A DNA stretch of 64,000 nt from positions 1 to 64,000 of the forward strand of contig JAUZRN010000012.1 in the NCBI GenBank assembly GCA_030950375.1. Direction: 5' to 3'. This DNA comes from Rhodothermus sp. Lineage in GTDB: Bacteria; Bacteroidota; Rhodothermia; Rhodothermales; Rhodothermaceae. Positions 42,135 through 52,113 of this stretch are shown piece after piece (within the stretch, counting starts at the first letter, position 1; every line of letters begins with the position of its first letter). Position numbers and translations under genes: made by a program. Below the pieces are notes generated by a model. That model was not told where the DNA came from. It made no database searches and worked only from the letters and a program-made list of their open reading frames with translations.

Positions 42135-44993
42135 ATGCGTTCATTAACTGCTATAGGTAAAACGCTTACATTTTGGGTACCCCGCCTTGTAGGATGGCTG
42201 CTGATTGCCCCGGTCGCTGCCCAGACAACGGGAAAAATCATGGGGCGGGTCATTGATGCCGCAACGGGTGCACCGTTGCCTGGTGTGAGCGTTTACATTG
42301 AAGGGACCACCCGGGGTGCTGCGACGGACATTGACGGTGAGTATGTGATCATCGGGCTGCGGCCGGGTACCTATACGGTCGTGGCTTCCTTTGTGGGCTA
42401 TGCGACCGAGCGCCGCGAAGGCGTGCAGGTGAGTAGCGGACTGACCACGCGGGTCGACTTTGCCCTGCGAGAAGAAGTAATTCAGGGCGAAGAGATTGTG
42501 GTGGTTGCCTCACCCATTACGGTGCGCAAGGATCTGACCAGCTCCGAAGCACGCATAACGGCCGAAACGATCGATCGCCTGCCGGTGCAGGAAGTGGGCC
42601 AGGTCCTGACGCTACAGGCAGGTGTGACGGAACGAGGAGGGCTGCACATCCGGGGTGGTCGCGCCAGCGAAGTCGTGGTCATGGTTGATGGCGTGCCCGT
42701 CACGGACAACTTCGATGGCTCGACCGCCGTGCAGCTCGAAAACGAGGGGATCCAGGAGCTCCAGGTCATTTCCGGCACCTTTAATGCCGAGTACGGCAAT
42801 GCCATGTCGGGGGTAATCAATGTGGTGACGAAGGAAGGGCGTTCGGACCGATGGGGAGGCTCGATCAAGCTGTACAGCGGCTCCTATCTGGTCTTCGGGA
42901 AAGGCGGTGAGGCGTATCTACGAGGCACTGAGGTTGAACGCTATACCCGGCAGGGCATCCAATACCGGGATGTTGATCCATACGGCTATCTGCCGATCAA
43001 TCCTGTTCATTACTACAACGTTGAAGCCGCTCTGGAAGGGCCGATCTTCACGCCGCGTCTGACGCTTTTTGGCCTTGTGCGCTATTTCCAGAACGATGGC
43101 TGGCTTTATGGCGCCCGGATTTTCAACATGGATGGCACTTACGGCGACTCGGCGCTGGTGCCTATGAACACATATGCCAAGCTGAGCTGGCAGGGCAACC
43201 TGCGGCTTCAGATAACGCCCAATCTGTTTCTGAACCTGATCGGTCTTGGATCGGTGACGCGCAGTCGGCCTTACGATCTTTACTGGCGTTGGAATCCGGA
43301 CGGCCGTACCCGCAACTATGATCTGGGCTACAACCTGAAGTTGCAGCTCAAGCATCTGCTCAGTGCCCGCACCTTCTATACGGTGCATCTGGCTACCTTC
43401 CGACGGCACGCCTGGAGCCGCCGCTTCGATGACCCGCTTGATCCACGCTACAACGGGCTGGCCATTCTGCCACCCGACTCGATCGAAGTGGCACCGGGCC
43501 TCTGGGTGCCTTACCTGACTGGAGGAGGGCGTTTTGCCCGAGGCGGTATGGACATGAACCATTTCGAGCGCACCTCGGAAGCCTACTTTGTCAAGGCCGA
43601 TCTGACCAGCCAGGTGGCTCGTAATCATCTGGTCAAGATCGGTGCCGAGGTGCGGATCGACCGACTGGACTTTACCGCCTTCAGTTTGATTCCGGCTACC
43701 GATGCCGAAGGCAACGTGATCCAGCCCTTCCAGCCAGCTATACCCCCGGAGACGTCTCCGCAATACCAGCACTATAGGAATGTCTCGCCGATCACGGCCA
43801 GCGCCTACGTGCAGGACAAGATTGAATTTGAAAATTTCATTGTGAATGTGGGGCTTCGGTTCGACTACTTCAACGCCCGAACGCCCGTACCGGCCGATCC
43901 CGAGGATCCGAACATTTATTTCCCCTTTAAGAAAATCCACATTTACAAAGATCTGAACGGCGACGGCGTCATCACTGTTGATGAAGAGCGTGAAGATAAT
44001 CGCTATACGCTCGAAGAGCGGGAAGCCTTCTGGTGGAAGTATCCGAAGCCCAAATTTCAACTTTCACCACGGCTGGGCATTGCCTACCCGATTACAGAAA
44101 CGGGCGTGCTGCATTTCTCCTACGGGCACTTTCTCCAGATTCCCACACTGAACTTGCTGTTTGCTGGCTATGGCTACAAGCTTCAGAATCAATCCGGTCA
44201 GTATGGGCCTTATGGCAATCCGGACCTGGACGCGCAGCGGACCGTCATGTACGAAATCGGCTTTCGTCAGGGAATAGGACCCTTTCTGTTCGACGTGACA
44301 GCCTATTATCGGGACGTGCGCGACTGGGTCTCGACCTCCACGCCGATCGAGACGGAAATTCCCGGGGTCGTCTACGTGATCTACACGAACCGCGACTACG
44401 CCAGTACGCGTGGGGTAACGGCAACGCTCTCGCGCCGCTTTGAAAACGGATGGGGCTTTGATGTGAGCTATACCTATCAGGTGGCGGAGGGCTCCAATTC
44501 GAATCCAGATGAAGAGTTTTTCGCGCGGCTGAATAACCAGCAACCACCGTTGGCGCTGCTGCCGCTGGACTGGGACCAGCGACATAAGGTGACCGCTGCC
44601 TTCTACGTGGGTGGAGAAGACTGGGGGGCTTCGATGGTGAGCATCTGGGGCTCGGGTTTTCCCTACACCCCTTCGTTTCCAGAGGCGGCTATTGCCGGTC
44701 CTGACGTACCCCCGGCTTTTCCCCGGAACGCACGCCGCATGCCTTCCAACTGGCAGATAGATCTCTACATCTACCGAGACTTTACGATCGCTGGAGTGCG
44801 GCCACGCCTGTTTGTGCAGGTCTACAACCTGCTGGACCGACGCAATCCCGTGGCCGTCTTCAGCGATACAGGACGGCCGGATGTGACGCTCCCCCAGCAA
44901 CAGGCTGCTTCGTTCGATCCGGGTTACTTTGTGCGTCCCGAACACTACAGCGAACCTCGACGGCTTCATATAGGACTGGAATTACAGTTTTAA
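42135..44993 (+). CDS. TonB-dependent receptor with carboxypeptidase-like N-terminal domain
   Basis: 952 residues. A signal peptide (LVGWLLIAPVAAQ) is followed by a CarboxypepD-like domain (GKIMGRVIDAATGAPLPGVSVYIEG), the plug (ITAETIDRLPVQEVGQVL ... VMVDGVPVTDNFDGS) and a large beta-barrel ending in Phe (RLHIGLELQF). This is the Bacteroidota receptor layout for importing large substrates. No SusD partner gene is adjacent; instead a 1265-residue surface protein follows 19 bp later. Transport of maltodextrins is inferred from the LacI regulator upstream and the GH13 genes downstream. An operator-like sequence lies inside its first codons. Confidence 0.85.
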   Translation: MRSLTAIGKTLTFWVPRLVGWLLIAPVAAQTTGKIMGRVIDAATGAPLPGVSVYIEGTTRGAATDIDGEYVIIGLRPGTYTVVASFVGYATERREGVQVSSGLTTRVDFALREEVIQGEEIVVVASPITVRKDLTSSEARITAETIDRLPVQEVGQVLTLQAGVTERGGLHIRGGRASEVVVMVDGVPVTDNFDGSTAVQLENEGIQELQVISGTFNAEYGNAMSGVINVVTKEGRSDRWGGSIKLYSGSYLVFGKGGEAYLRGTEVERYTRQGIQYRDVDPYGYLPINPVHYYNVEAALEGPIFTPRLTLFGLVRYFQNDGWLYGARIFNMDGTYGDSALVPMNTYAKLSWQGNLRLQITPNLFLNLIGLGSVTRSRPYDLYWRWNPDGRTRNYDLGYNLKLQLKHLLSARTFYTVHLATFRRHAWSRRFDDPLDPRYNGLAILPPDSIEVAPGLWVPYLTGGGRFARGGMDMNHFERTSEAYFVKADLTSQVARNHLVKIGAEVRIDRLDFTAFSLIPATDAEGNVIQPFQPAIPPETSPQYQHYRNVSPITASAYVQDKIEFENFIVNVGLRFDYFNARTPVPADPEDPNIYFPFKKIHIYKDLNGDGVITVDEEREDNRYTLEEREAFWWKYPKPKFQLSPRLGIAYPITETGVLHFSYGHFLQIPTLNLLFAGYGYKLQNQSGQYGPYGNPDLDAQRTVMYEIGFRQGIGPFLFDVTAYYRDVRDWVSTSTPIETEIPGVVYVIYTNRDYASTRGVTATLSRRFENGWGFDVSYTYQVAEGSNSNPDEEFFARLNNQQPPLALLPLDWDQRHKVTAAFYVGGEDWGASMVSIWGSGFPYTPSFPEAAIAGPDVPPAFPRNARRMPSNWQIDLYIYRDFTIAGVRPRLFVQVYNLLDRRNPVAVFSDTGRPDVTLPQQQAASFDPGYFVRPEHYSEPRRLHIGLELQF
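42157..42169. promoter_or_regulatory. Imperfect LacI-type site inside the 5' end of the receptor gene
   Basis: GTAAAACGCTTAC keeps the GTAA/TTAC ends and CGCTTAC half of the perfect operator but has one extra base in the centre. It overlaps codons 8-12 of the TonB receptor, so it may be a secondary site or chance. Confidence 0.3.
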
Positions 44994-45012
44994 TCGGAAA
45001 GGAATACGGGCA

Positions 45013-48000
45013 ATGGGTATGCGCCTGCCTTATACATACCTGATCGCGTGGGTTCTGCTGAGTGGGTCGATGGCCGGTAAGTGGGCTGTGGCCCAGCCTA
45101 TCGAACGCGAACACGTGCCCAGCAACGAGCGTGTCGATCCACTGGAGCGCCGGCGTGACGACATCGACGGCAACAACGTTCGCGCTACGATCACGAACTG
45201 GCTTCAGACGGCACAATCGGGCAACCCGGGTGATTTCTGGTATGAGTGGCCCAAGAACACGCGCCGCATCTACGTGTCGCTGACGCAGCTCTGGGTCGGT
45301 GCGCAGGTAAAGGCCAATGTAGGTAGCAATCCAGGGCGGACGCTCTATATCGTCGATGTGGCCGACTTTCGCCAGAACCGCTTTGGAGGGACGAATTCCT
45401 GGACGTTCGAGCCTATCAAGGGCTACGTCAATCCAGCCGGTAGCGAATACGGCATCGCTCAGAGTGACGATCCATCAAGCTGGCCGCCCTTCTGGCCTGA
45501 TAAGCTGGCTGACAAGAACGATCCCGGATGGCGCGGATCCTGGAATGGCTTCTTCGGCAAAAACATCTTCAATGCGGACCAGGAATTCTTCTTCAAAGCC
45601 GGCGACGACCAGTACGATCGCTATCTGAATGCCTATCGCCCCGACTCGACCGATCCTTCCCGCGGGGGGCTGGGCCTGATCGTGGAAGCCCGCTACATGG
45701 CCTGGACGCAGATCCTGATCGATGATGTCGTCTTTCTGCTCTACGAGGTTAAGAACGATGGCACCGAAGACCTGAAGCGCGTCGGCTTTACGGTCTGGCT
45801 GGCCGATTGTGTGGGCGGTGACTGTGGAGATGACATCCCCTTCTTCGATATTCTCGAAGATGTGGCCTTCATGACGGATCGCGACGGCGTAGGTGATCAG
45901 AACTTCGGTCCAGATCCTGTCGGCGTAGCGGCAATTACTTTCCTGGAGACGCCCGGTAATGGCGTTGACCGGATCGACAATGACGCCGACGGTTCCACAG
46001 GAAACCCGGACTGCTCGGTAGCCGAGTGCAACAGTCCTGTTGTGCCAGAAGCCTTTCTGGTAGGTGAAAATCCCCTGAACGGTATCGACGATAACGGTAA
46101 CGGGCTGATTGACGAGAACGCCTCGCATGTGCCATTCCAGGCCGAGCAGGGTTCCAGCCCCGGGGTGGGCTACGCGGACTTCATCGATAACGATGGCGAT
46201 GGAGAGGCGAACAGCCCGGTGATAACCGAAGCTATGATAGCAGCTGCGGCTGCGGACCGCTGGAACCGCTGGCCACCCAATCCAGAGAATGATTCCCTGC
46301 AGCAACGAGCAGATGGCCGTCCGATTGTGCACCTGATCGGGGTGGGACAGGAAGACCTGGGACGGGGCTTTAAGGATGGCATTGATAATGACAACACCTG
46401 TGATATAGAAGGCCACATTCTGGCGGAGTCCGGTTCGCCGCGTGTGACACAGGAAATGATCGATGCGGCGGCCACGGACCCCTACCGGCGCTATCGGCTG
46501 CCCGGCAGTGACATCATCCTGTACGACGTGGGGCCGGAAGATCTGGGCAAGTGCTATGCGGACGGGGTGGACAATGATGGGGATGGGGCCGTCGATGAAG
46601 GCATCGACGAAGGTATTGATGAAATGATTGATGAGCGTCGCGACGACGGGCTTGATAACGACGGCGACTGGAATCCGCTGCGCGATGACACAGGGTTGGA
46701 TGGGGTCCCCTATACCGGCGACCCGGGTGAGGCGGACGGTCTGCCTACCAGTGGGGCCGGTACGCCCTTCCCCGGCGAGCGCAACATCGACAAAACCGAC
46801 GTGGCCGAGTCGGACCAGATCGGGATCACCAACGTGCAAGTCTTCCCCGCCGGTTCGCTGAACCTGACGCAGACAGCCGACCAGACACTCTTTAACACCT
46901 TCATGCTGCCGGGCGAGCTGGAGCTTGAAAGGCCGCCAGCGGGCGATAATGACCTGGCCGTTTCCAGTGGTCTCTTCCCGCTACGCGCTGGACAGATCGA
47001 ACGCATTTCATTGGCGATCGTGCTGGCGGTCGGGCGAGAAGAAGCCCTGCAGGGACGGGATTACGCGTTGAGTGCCTATTCGGAGGACTATCAGTTTGCC
47101 CAGGCCCCCCTGACACCAACCGTAGTGGCTGTGCCGGGCGACGGCCGCGTTACGCTCTACTGGGATTCTAAAGCCGAAGAGTCGGTCGATTCCTACATGG
47201 AGAGCATCGGCCTCAACGGTCGTGACTTCGAAGGCTACCGGATCTATCGGGCCACCGATCCGGCCTTTCTGGATGCACTCGTAATCACTGATGGCTTCGG
47301 TAACCTGACCTTTCGCAAGCCAATCGCTCAGTTTGACTTGAAAGACGGCATCACCGGCTTTCACCCCGTCGATATTAACGGCATCAAGTTCTACCTGGGC
47401 GATGATACCGGTATCCGGCATGTGTTTGTCGATACGACAGTCACCAATGGCATTACCTATTACTATGCCGTAACGGCCTACGACTTTGGTGCCGCCGAGG
47501 CGAACATTGCACCTACCGAGACGCCCATCCGCATCCGTCGACTACCCGACGGTACAATTGAAACGGGACCGAATGTGGTGCGGGTGACGCCCACAGCCCC
47601 TGTAGCCGGCTACCGAAACGCCGAGCTGGAGAATGTCGACGGGTTCCTCCCACGGGTGCAGGGCTTTACGACAAGCCGCATCGGCTACCAGATCATCGAT
47701 CCGCGGGCAGTACGTGATGGGGCCCGCTACCGTATTGTGTTCGAAGACACGCTGATACCTGGCACGCGCACGACACCCGACACGCTCACCACAAAGAATT
47801 TCTCACTGATCGACATCACAGACCCGAGCAATCCCGATACGCTCATTCGGCGCTCGACAGCCTTCAAGCCGGGCCGAGAGGTGCCCATCGTCGATGGTTT
47901 CCAGCTCATCTTCTTCCCGGATCCATACGTGGTGCAGGACCGCAATCGGTCGGGATGGAACAACCCGGACGTATACGATCCGGTTATGGAGCCATTTGTG

Positions 48001-48810
48001 CAGCCGCCCTTTATCAAGGGGCTTCGCAATCCGGCCGACTATCGGGTCGAGATCGTGGGCGACGGTGAAGTTATGTCGGAGCCGCTCCGGATCGGGCCCC
48101 AGACCATTCCGGCGCGGCCTACGAACGTCCGGGTAATCAACGTATCCACCGGACAGGAGGTGAAGTTCGCTTTTCTGGATCGGGATAACACCGATGGTGG
48201 GCCGTTTGCTACGACGCCGGCCCGTTTCACGGCCAGTCCGGATGCGACGCCGCCGGCCAGCGACTATCTGGTATTGATTGAACCGCTACCCGGCGGTGGG
48301 GAAGGCGTCACCTGGCGTATCTCGCTCGACATCACGCAGGCTGGGCGGCGCAATCCGCAGCAGGGCGACGTGGCCACACTCATTACACGCAAGCCGTTTC
48401 TGTCGAGCGATGTCTTTGAATTCACCGCCCGAGGACCCACTGTAGACCGCGAGCAAGCGCGTTCGCTGCTTGATCAGATCCGTGTGGTACCGAACCCGTA
48501 CATTGCTACGAATCGCTTCGAACAACAGAATCCCTTTGCGACAGGCCGAGGACCCCGGGCCATCCACTTTATCCACCTGCCGCCTCAGGCAACCGTGCGC
48601 ATCTTCACGATCAGTGGCCGTCTGGTGCGCACGCTTCACCTGAACCAGGGCGCAAACGACGGGCTCGATGCCGCCTCACTCCTGAACGGCACCCTCGTGT
48701 GGGACCTGCTCACCGAGGACGGCCTGGAGGTATCCTACGGCGTCTACCTCTACCATGTGGAAGCGCCGGGTATCGGCGAAAAAACCGGAACCTTTGCCAT
48801 TATCAAATGA
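45013..48810 (+). CDS. Large secreted Asp-rich surface protein of the alpha-glucan locus
   Basis: 1265 residues with a signal peptide. Residues 310-560 contain repeated calcium-loop-like motifs (DNDADGSTGN, DDNGNGLIDE, DNDGDGEANS, DNDGDGAVDEG, DNDGDWN), similar to thrombospondin type 3 or dockerin loops. The C-terminal end (IFTISGRLVRTLHLNQGAN ... SYGVYLYHVEA) resembles a FlgD-like/type IX sorting domain. Fibronectin-like segments (YFAVTAYDFGAAEANI-like) are suggested around 720-860. I do not recognise a named family. It is translationally coupled to the PorV-like gene (ATGA overlap) and lies next to the TonB receptor, so it may be the external binding partner that SusD would be elsewhere. 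Confidence 0.75.
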   Translation: MGMRLPYTYLIAWVLLSGSMAGKWAVAQPIEREHVPSNERVDPLERRRDDIDGNNVRATITNWLQTAQSGNPGDFWYEWPKNTRRIYVSLTQLWVGAQVKANVGSNPGRTLYIVDVADFRQNRFGGTNSWTFEPIKGYVNPAGSEYGIAQSDDPSSWPPFWPDKLADKNDPGWRGSWNGFFGKNIFNADQEFFFKAGDDQYDRYLNAYRPDSTDPSRGGLGLIVEARYMAWTQILIDDVVFLLYEVKNDGTEDLKRVGFTVWLADCVGGDCGDDIPFFDILEDVAFMTDRDGVGDQNFGPDPVGVAAITFLETPGNGVDRIDNDADGSTGNPDCSVAECNSPVVPEAFLVGENPLNGIDDNGNGLIDENASHVPFQAEQGSSPGVGYADFIDNDGDGEANSPVITEAMIAAAAADRWNRWPPNPENDSLQQRADGRPIVHLIGVGQEDLGRGFKDGIDNDNTCDIEGHILAESGSPRVTQEMIDAAATDPYRRYRLPGSDIILYDVGPEDLGKCYADGVDNDGDGAVDEGIDEGIDEMIDERRDDGLDNDGDWNPLRDDTGLDGVPYTGDPGEADGLPTSGAGTPFPGERNIDKTDVAESDQIGITNVQVFPAGSLNLTQTADQTLFNTFMLPGELELERPPAGDNDLAVSSGLFPLRAGQIERISLAIVLAVGREEALQGRDYALSAYSEDYQFAQAPLTPTVVAVPGDGRVTLYWDSKAEESVDSYMESIGLNGRDFEGYRIYRATDPAFLDALVITDGFGNLTFRKPIAQFDLKDGITGFHPVDINGIKFYLGDDTGIRHVFVDTTVTNGITYYYAVTAYDFGAAEANIAPTETPIRIRRLPDGTIETGPNVVRVTPTAPVAGYRNAELENVDGFLPRVQGFTTSRIGYQIIDPRAVRDGARYRIVFEDTLIPGTRTTPDTLTTKNFSLIDITDPSNPDTLIRRSTAFKPGREVPIVDGFQLIFFPDPYVVQDRNRSGWNNPDVYDPVMEPFVQPPFIKGLRNPADYRVEIVGDGEVMSEPLRIGPQTIPARPTNVRVINVSTGQEVKFAFLDRDNTDGGPFATTPARFTASPDATPPASDYLVLIEPLPGGGEGVTWRISLDITQAGRRNPQQGDVATLITRKPFLSSDVFEFTARGPTVDREQARSLLDQIRVVPNPYIATNRFEQQNPFATGRGPRAIHFIHLPPQATVRIFTISGRLVRTLHLNQGANDGLDAASLLNGTLVWDLLTEDGLEVSYGVYLYHVEAPGIGEKTGTFAIIK

Positions 48811-49859
48811 GCACCATGCGTGGATATAGATCGCGCCTGATCATTGCCTGGGTACTGGTGCTGAGTGCGGGAGTAGCGCAGGCACAGTTCGCCAGCCAGA
48901 CGCGCACGGTCACCCGTGTCGGTACGGCAGCGGCCGAGTTTCTGAGCATACCGATCGGCGCACGTGCTACCGCCATGGGCAGTGCCGTCAGCGCAACGAT
49001 CGACGATCCAACAGCCATCTACTGGAATCCGGCCGGACTAACCGGGCTGACACGCGGCATGTTTGCGGCCGAACATGCCCAATGGCTGGCCAATATCTCG
49101 GTAAGCTATGTAGCTGTAGCTGCACCGCTGGGGCGAGGTACGGTAGGGATCGGTGTGACGGCCGTGCGCACCCCGGAAATGGAAGAAACCACGGTTGAGC
49201 AACAGGACGGCACCGGCCGCACCTTTACGGCGGCTTCCTATGCGATTGCCCTGAGCTATGGACGGGCCCTTACCGATCGTTTTTCCATAGGCGGCTCCAT
49301 AAAGTACATCACCGAACGTATTTCGTATTCAACGGCCAGTGGACTGGCGCTCGACATCGGGACGCTGTTCGTGACGCCCTTCCGAGGCATTCGCCTTGGA
49401 GCGGCCATCACGAACTTCGGCACGAAAATGCGCATGCGGGGCGACGACCTGCTGACGATTGTCGATATCGACCCCAATAATCAGGGCAACAACACCAGTA
49501 ACCGGGCCGAGTTGCGTACCGACCCGTTCGATCTGCCACTGACGATGCGTATCGGGCTGGCGGGCGAAGTATGGCAGCGCGATGGCTATCGCCTGACGCT
49601 GGCTGTCGATGCACTCAGCCCGAGCAACAGCAGCCAGTATCTCAACGTGGGGGTCGAACTGGGTTTGCTGGGCGATCTGGTGCTGTTGCGCGGAGGCTAC
49701 AGCGAGCTGTTGCTGACCGACAGCGCACATACGTTCTCCCTGGGCGGCGGGCTGCGCTATCGGTTCGGCTCCTTCCATGTAACCTTTGACTACGCTTACG
49801 AGAGCTGGCGCTACTTCAATGGCGTCAATCGCTTTACGCTGATGGTTGGCTTCTGATCA
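48807..49859 (+). CDS. PorV/PorQ-like outer-membrane protein
   Basis: 350 residues from the ATG at 48807, overlapping the previous stop. A signal peptide (IIAWVLVLSAGVAQAQ) is followed by the family segment GTAAAEFLSIPIGARATAMGSA and IYWNPAGL, typical of the UPF0164/PorV family. The C terminus ends in Phe. PorV binds type IX substrates at the outer membrane and helps their attachment. Being inside a locus whose other genes carry sorting domains, it may serve these proteins. Confidence 0.85.
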
Positions 49860-49898
49860 CCCCCCCAACAACCCCATAACCAAACCCGTGAAACTGCC

Positions 49899-51950
49899 AT
49901 GGTAAGCGCTACCACAAAGCATGGTGGCCGCCTGGCGCTGCTGCTTCTGACAGCGGTGCTGATGGCTGGCCAGGCACTGGCGCAACGCACCGTCACGCTG
50001 CGCCTGAATACCGCTACGCTGCCCGATACAACGGGCATGGCCGACGGTCTCATTCAGGTACGCGGTCAGATCACGAACCAGAACTGGCCGTTTACCCTGC
50101 CCGATGGCAACGTCATCTCGTGGGACGATCAAACCACGCTCACACCCAGCAATGTCGGCGGGGACTACTGGGAGATCAGCTTCCAGATCCCCGACAATGA
50201 AGAGCTGCAGTTCAAGTTCTTCTCCACCCAGGCCGAAGCCACCGGCATCGGCGGCTGGGAAGATGGCAATAATCACGTACTGCCTGCGGGAACGGGCGAC
50301 ACGACGCTGGTGCTGCACTTTTTTGAAAAAGGAGGAGACTTCGCCTACGACTGGCGGCCCTGGGAGCCCAAGCCCGATACCGTGGCCGTCTGGTTCCGCG
50401 TTTACGTGAGCACCGAAGAAGGGGCGGCCGATGGCTACGATCCGAGCGACACAAGCATTGTGGTGGGGGTGCGGGGCGATCCCCTCAATGGAGCCGGCCC
50501 ACTGGACTGGGGGATGACCAAGGTAATCCTGCAACGGGAGTCCACTGACCAGAACATGCCCGGCTATCACCTGTTCTCGGGCGTGGCCTATTATCCGGCC
50601 TCACTGGCGGGGACCGAGCAGCAGTACAAGTTCTTTATTGAACCCAACGGCTGGGAAGAAGGCAATCTGACCGGCAACCGGTCGTTCGTCATCCCCGACA
50701 GAGACACAACGCTGCACTGGGTCTACTATGGCGATACAAAGCCTGTGGACCTGCTGGGACAGCAGCGCGTAACGGCCCAGGTAATCTTCACCGTGGATAT
50801 CGATCCGCTGGTGAATGCTGGACTGTTCGACAAGCAGCGAGGGGATACGATCATCGTACGGGGCGACTTCAACGGATGGGGCAACTGCTTGGACGCCGGG
50901 AATCCGGATGACTGCGCGTTGTTCGAGTCGGTCGATCCGACCCAGTACACGACCTCCATTCCGCTCACTTCCTTCCCGAACACAGAGTTCAACTACAAGT
51001 TTTATGTGGACTATGCGCCCGCGGACTGGCCGGAAGGCTGGGAGGAACCTCTGGATTACGGGGGCAGCAACCGCCGGTTCATTTTCACGGGCGACGATCC
51101 GTTGGACCTGGGTGTCCAGTTCTTCAATGATGTACGGGAGGGGAATGTAATTCCGCAGGGAACGCAGATTACTGTAACCTTCCAGGTGGACATGAGCCCG
51201 GCCCTGAATTTCCAGGTAAAGCGCCCCTTTGATCCGCAGAAGGACAGCGTCTACGTGAACTTTGAAGACCCGCTCTGGCGGCTGACGCAGGCTTTTCCGC
51301 TTGGCCTGAACGACCTGGAGCCGTTGTTGCTTTCGGACGAGGATGGCGACCTGATCTACACGGGTACGCTCACGGTCACCGGGCCTACTTACAATGGGAT
51401 TGGCTTCCGCTATCGTTATGGCAATACCGTGGATGGCTTTGTCGATGAGGGCGACGGCGGCTTCGCACCGGGCCGTCGGCGCTATCAGTACATCATGCCC
51501 ACGGCAGCGAAGAACTGGCCAACCGAGTACACGATGCCGCTGGTGCAGTTCCAGGAGAGCGGAGCGCTGCCGTTCGAGTGCAACCCGACCGCCGATGTGG
51601 CCTCGCTGCCGCAGGACGTGCAGGACCTCTGCTATCCGGCCGGCACCTCGCCCACGGCCGTTGAGCCGGTCGCTGGCGCTCGGCCTGAACGTTTCACCCT
51701 GAGTCGCAACTATCCGAATCCATTCTCGGATCGCACGACCTTCGAGTATACGCTGCCCGAAACGCAGCCGGTGCGCGTGCGCGTCTACGACCTGCTGGGA
51801 CGCGTAGTGGCCACGCTGGTCGATGAGGTGCAGCCGGCTGGCACCTATCGGGTTACCTTCCGTGCCGATGGGCTCTCAAGCGGCATCTATGTCTACCGCC
51901 TGGAGACGCCTGCAGGTGTCTATGCACGTAAGATGATGATTGTCCGGTAA
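49899..51950 (+). CDS. Secreted multi-domain protein with starch-binding-like modules and a sorting domain
   Basis: 683 residues. A signal peptide (LLLLTAVLMAGQALAQ) is followed by three or four repeated beta-sandwich modules: around residues 30-150, 160-280, 285-420 and 425-560. Repeated patterns such as VRGDFNGWGN and EFNYKFYV resemble CBM20/CBM48 or SusE/F-like starch-binding modules. A type IX-like sorting domain ends it (SRNYPNPFSDRTTF ... ATLVDEVQPAG ... YARKMMIVR). The role is likely binding of alpha-glucan at the cell surface. No catalytic residues are evident. GTAAGCGCTACC, near a LacI site, overlaps its first codons. Confidence 0.75.
   Translation: MVSATTKHGGRLALLLLTAVLMAGQALAQRTVTLRLNTATLPDTTGMADGLIQVRGQITNQNWPFTLPDGNVISWDDQTTLTPSNVGGDYWEISFQIPDNEELQFKFFSTQAEATGIGGWEDGNNHVLPAGTGDTTLVLHFFEKGGDFAYDWRPWEPKPDTVAVWFRVYVSTEEGAADGYDPSDTSIVVGVRGDPLNGAGPLDWGMTKVILQRESTDQNMPGYHLFSGVAYYPASLAGTEQQYKFFIEPNGWEEGNLTGNRSFVIPDRDTTLHWVYYGDTKPVDLLGQQRVTAQVIFTVDIDPLVNAGLFDKQRGDTIIVRGDFNGWGNCLDAGNPDDCALFESVDPTQYTTSIPLTSFPNTEFNYKFYVDYAPADWPEGWEEPLDYGGSNRRFIFTGDDPLDLGVQFFNDVREGNVIPQGTQITVTFQVDMSPALNFQVKRPFDPQKDSVYVNFEDPLWRLTQAFPLGLNDLEPLLLSDEDGDLIYTGTLTVTGPTYNGIGFRYRYGNTVDGFVDEGDGGFAPGRRRYQYIMPTAAKNWPTEYTMPLVQFQESGALPFECNPTADVASLPQDVQDLCYPAGTSPTAVEPVAGARPERFTLSRNYPNPFSDRTTFEYTLPETQPVRVRVYDLLGRVVATLVDEVQPAGTYRVTFRADGLSSGIYVYRLETPAGVYARKMMIVR
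49902..49913. promoter_or_regulatory. Near-match to the LacI operator in the 5' end of the starch-binding-like gene
   Basis: GTAAGCGCTACC differs from GTAAGCGCTTAC at two positions and keeps the AGCGCT core. It overlaps codons 2-5. Function is uncertain. Confidence 0.25.
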
Positions 51951-52113
51951 AAGCCGGTGCGCGACGCGGGCGGGGTCGGAGCCGCGTTTCCCATAGGTCC
52001 CATAGGTCCGGTAGCTCCGATCCCGCCCAATTTTTTGATATATGCCCGGACCAGCGTGTCTGCCTGCCGGGATAGGATCAGACCAACGCTCTCCCAGAAA
52101 AAATCGCATCCAG

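Noticed and set aside
45475-46839. 454-codon minus-strand frame opposite the Asp-rich surface protein
   Set aside because: The plus strand keeps long, conserved calcium-loop motifs in frame; the antisense translation has no recognisable fold and reflects the GAC/GAT-rich sequence.
51990-52010. Short tandem CCCATAGGT units after the starch-binding-like gene
   Set aside because: Only two exact units are present, in a 160-bp gap; too short to call a repeat array.
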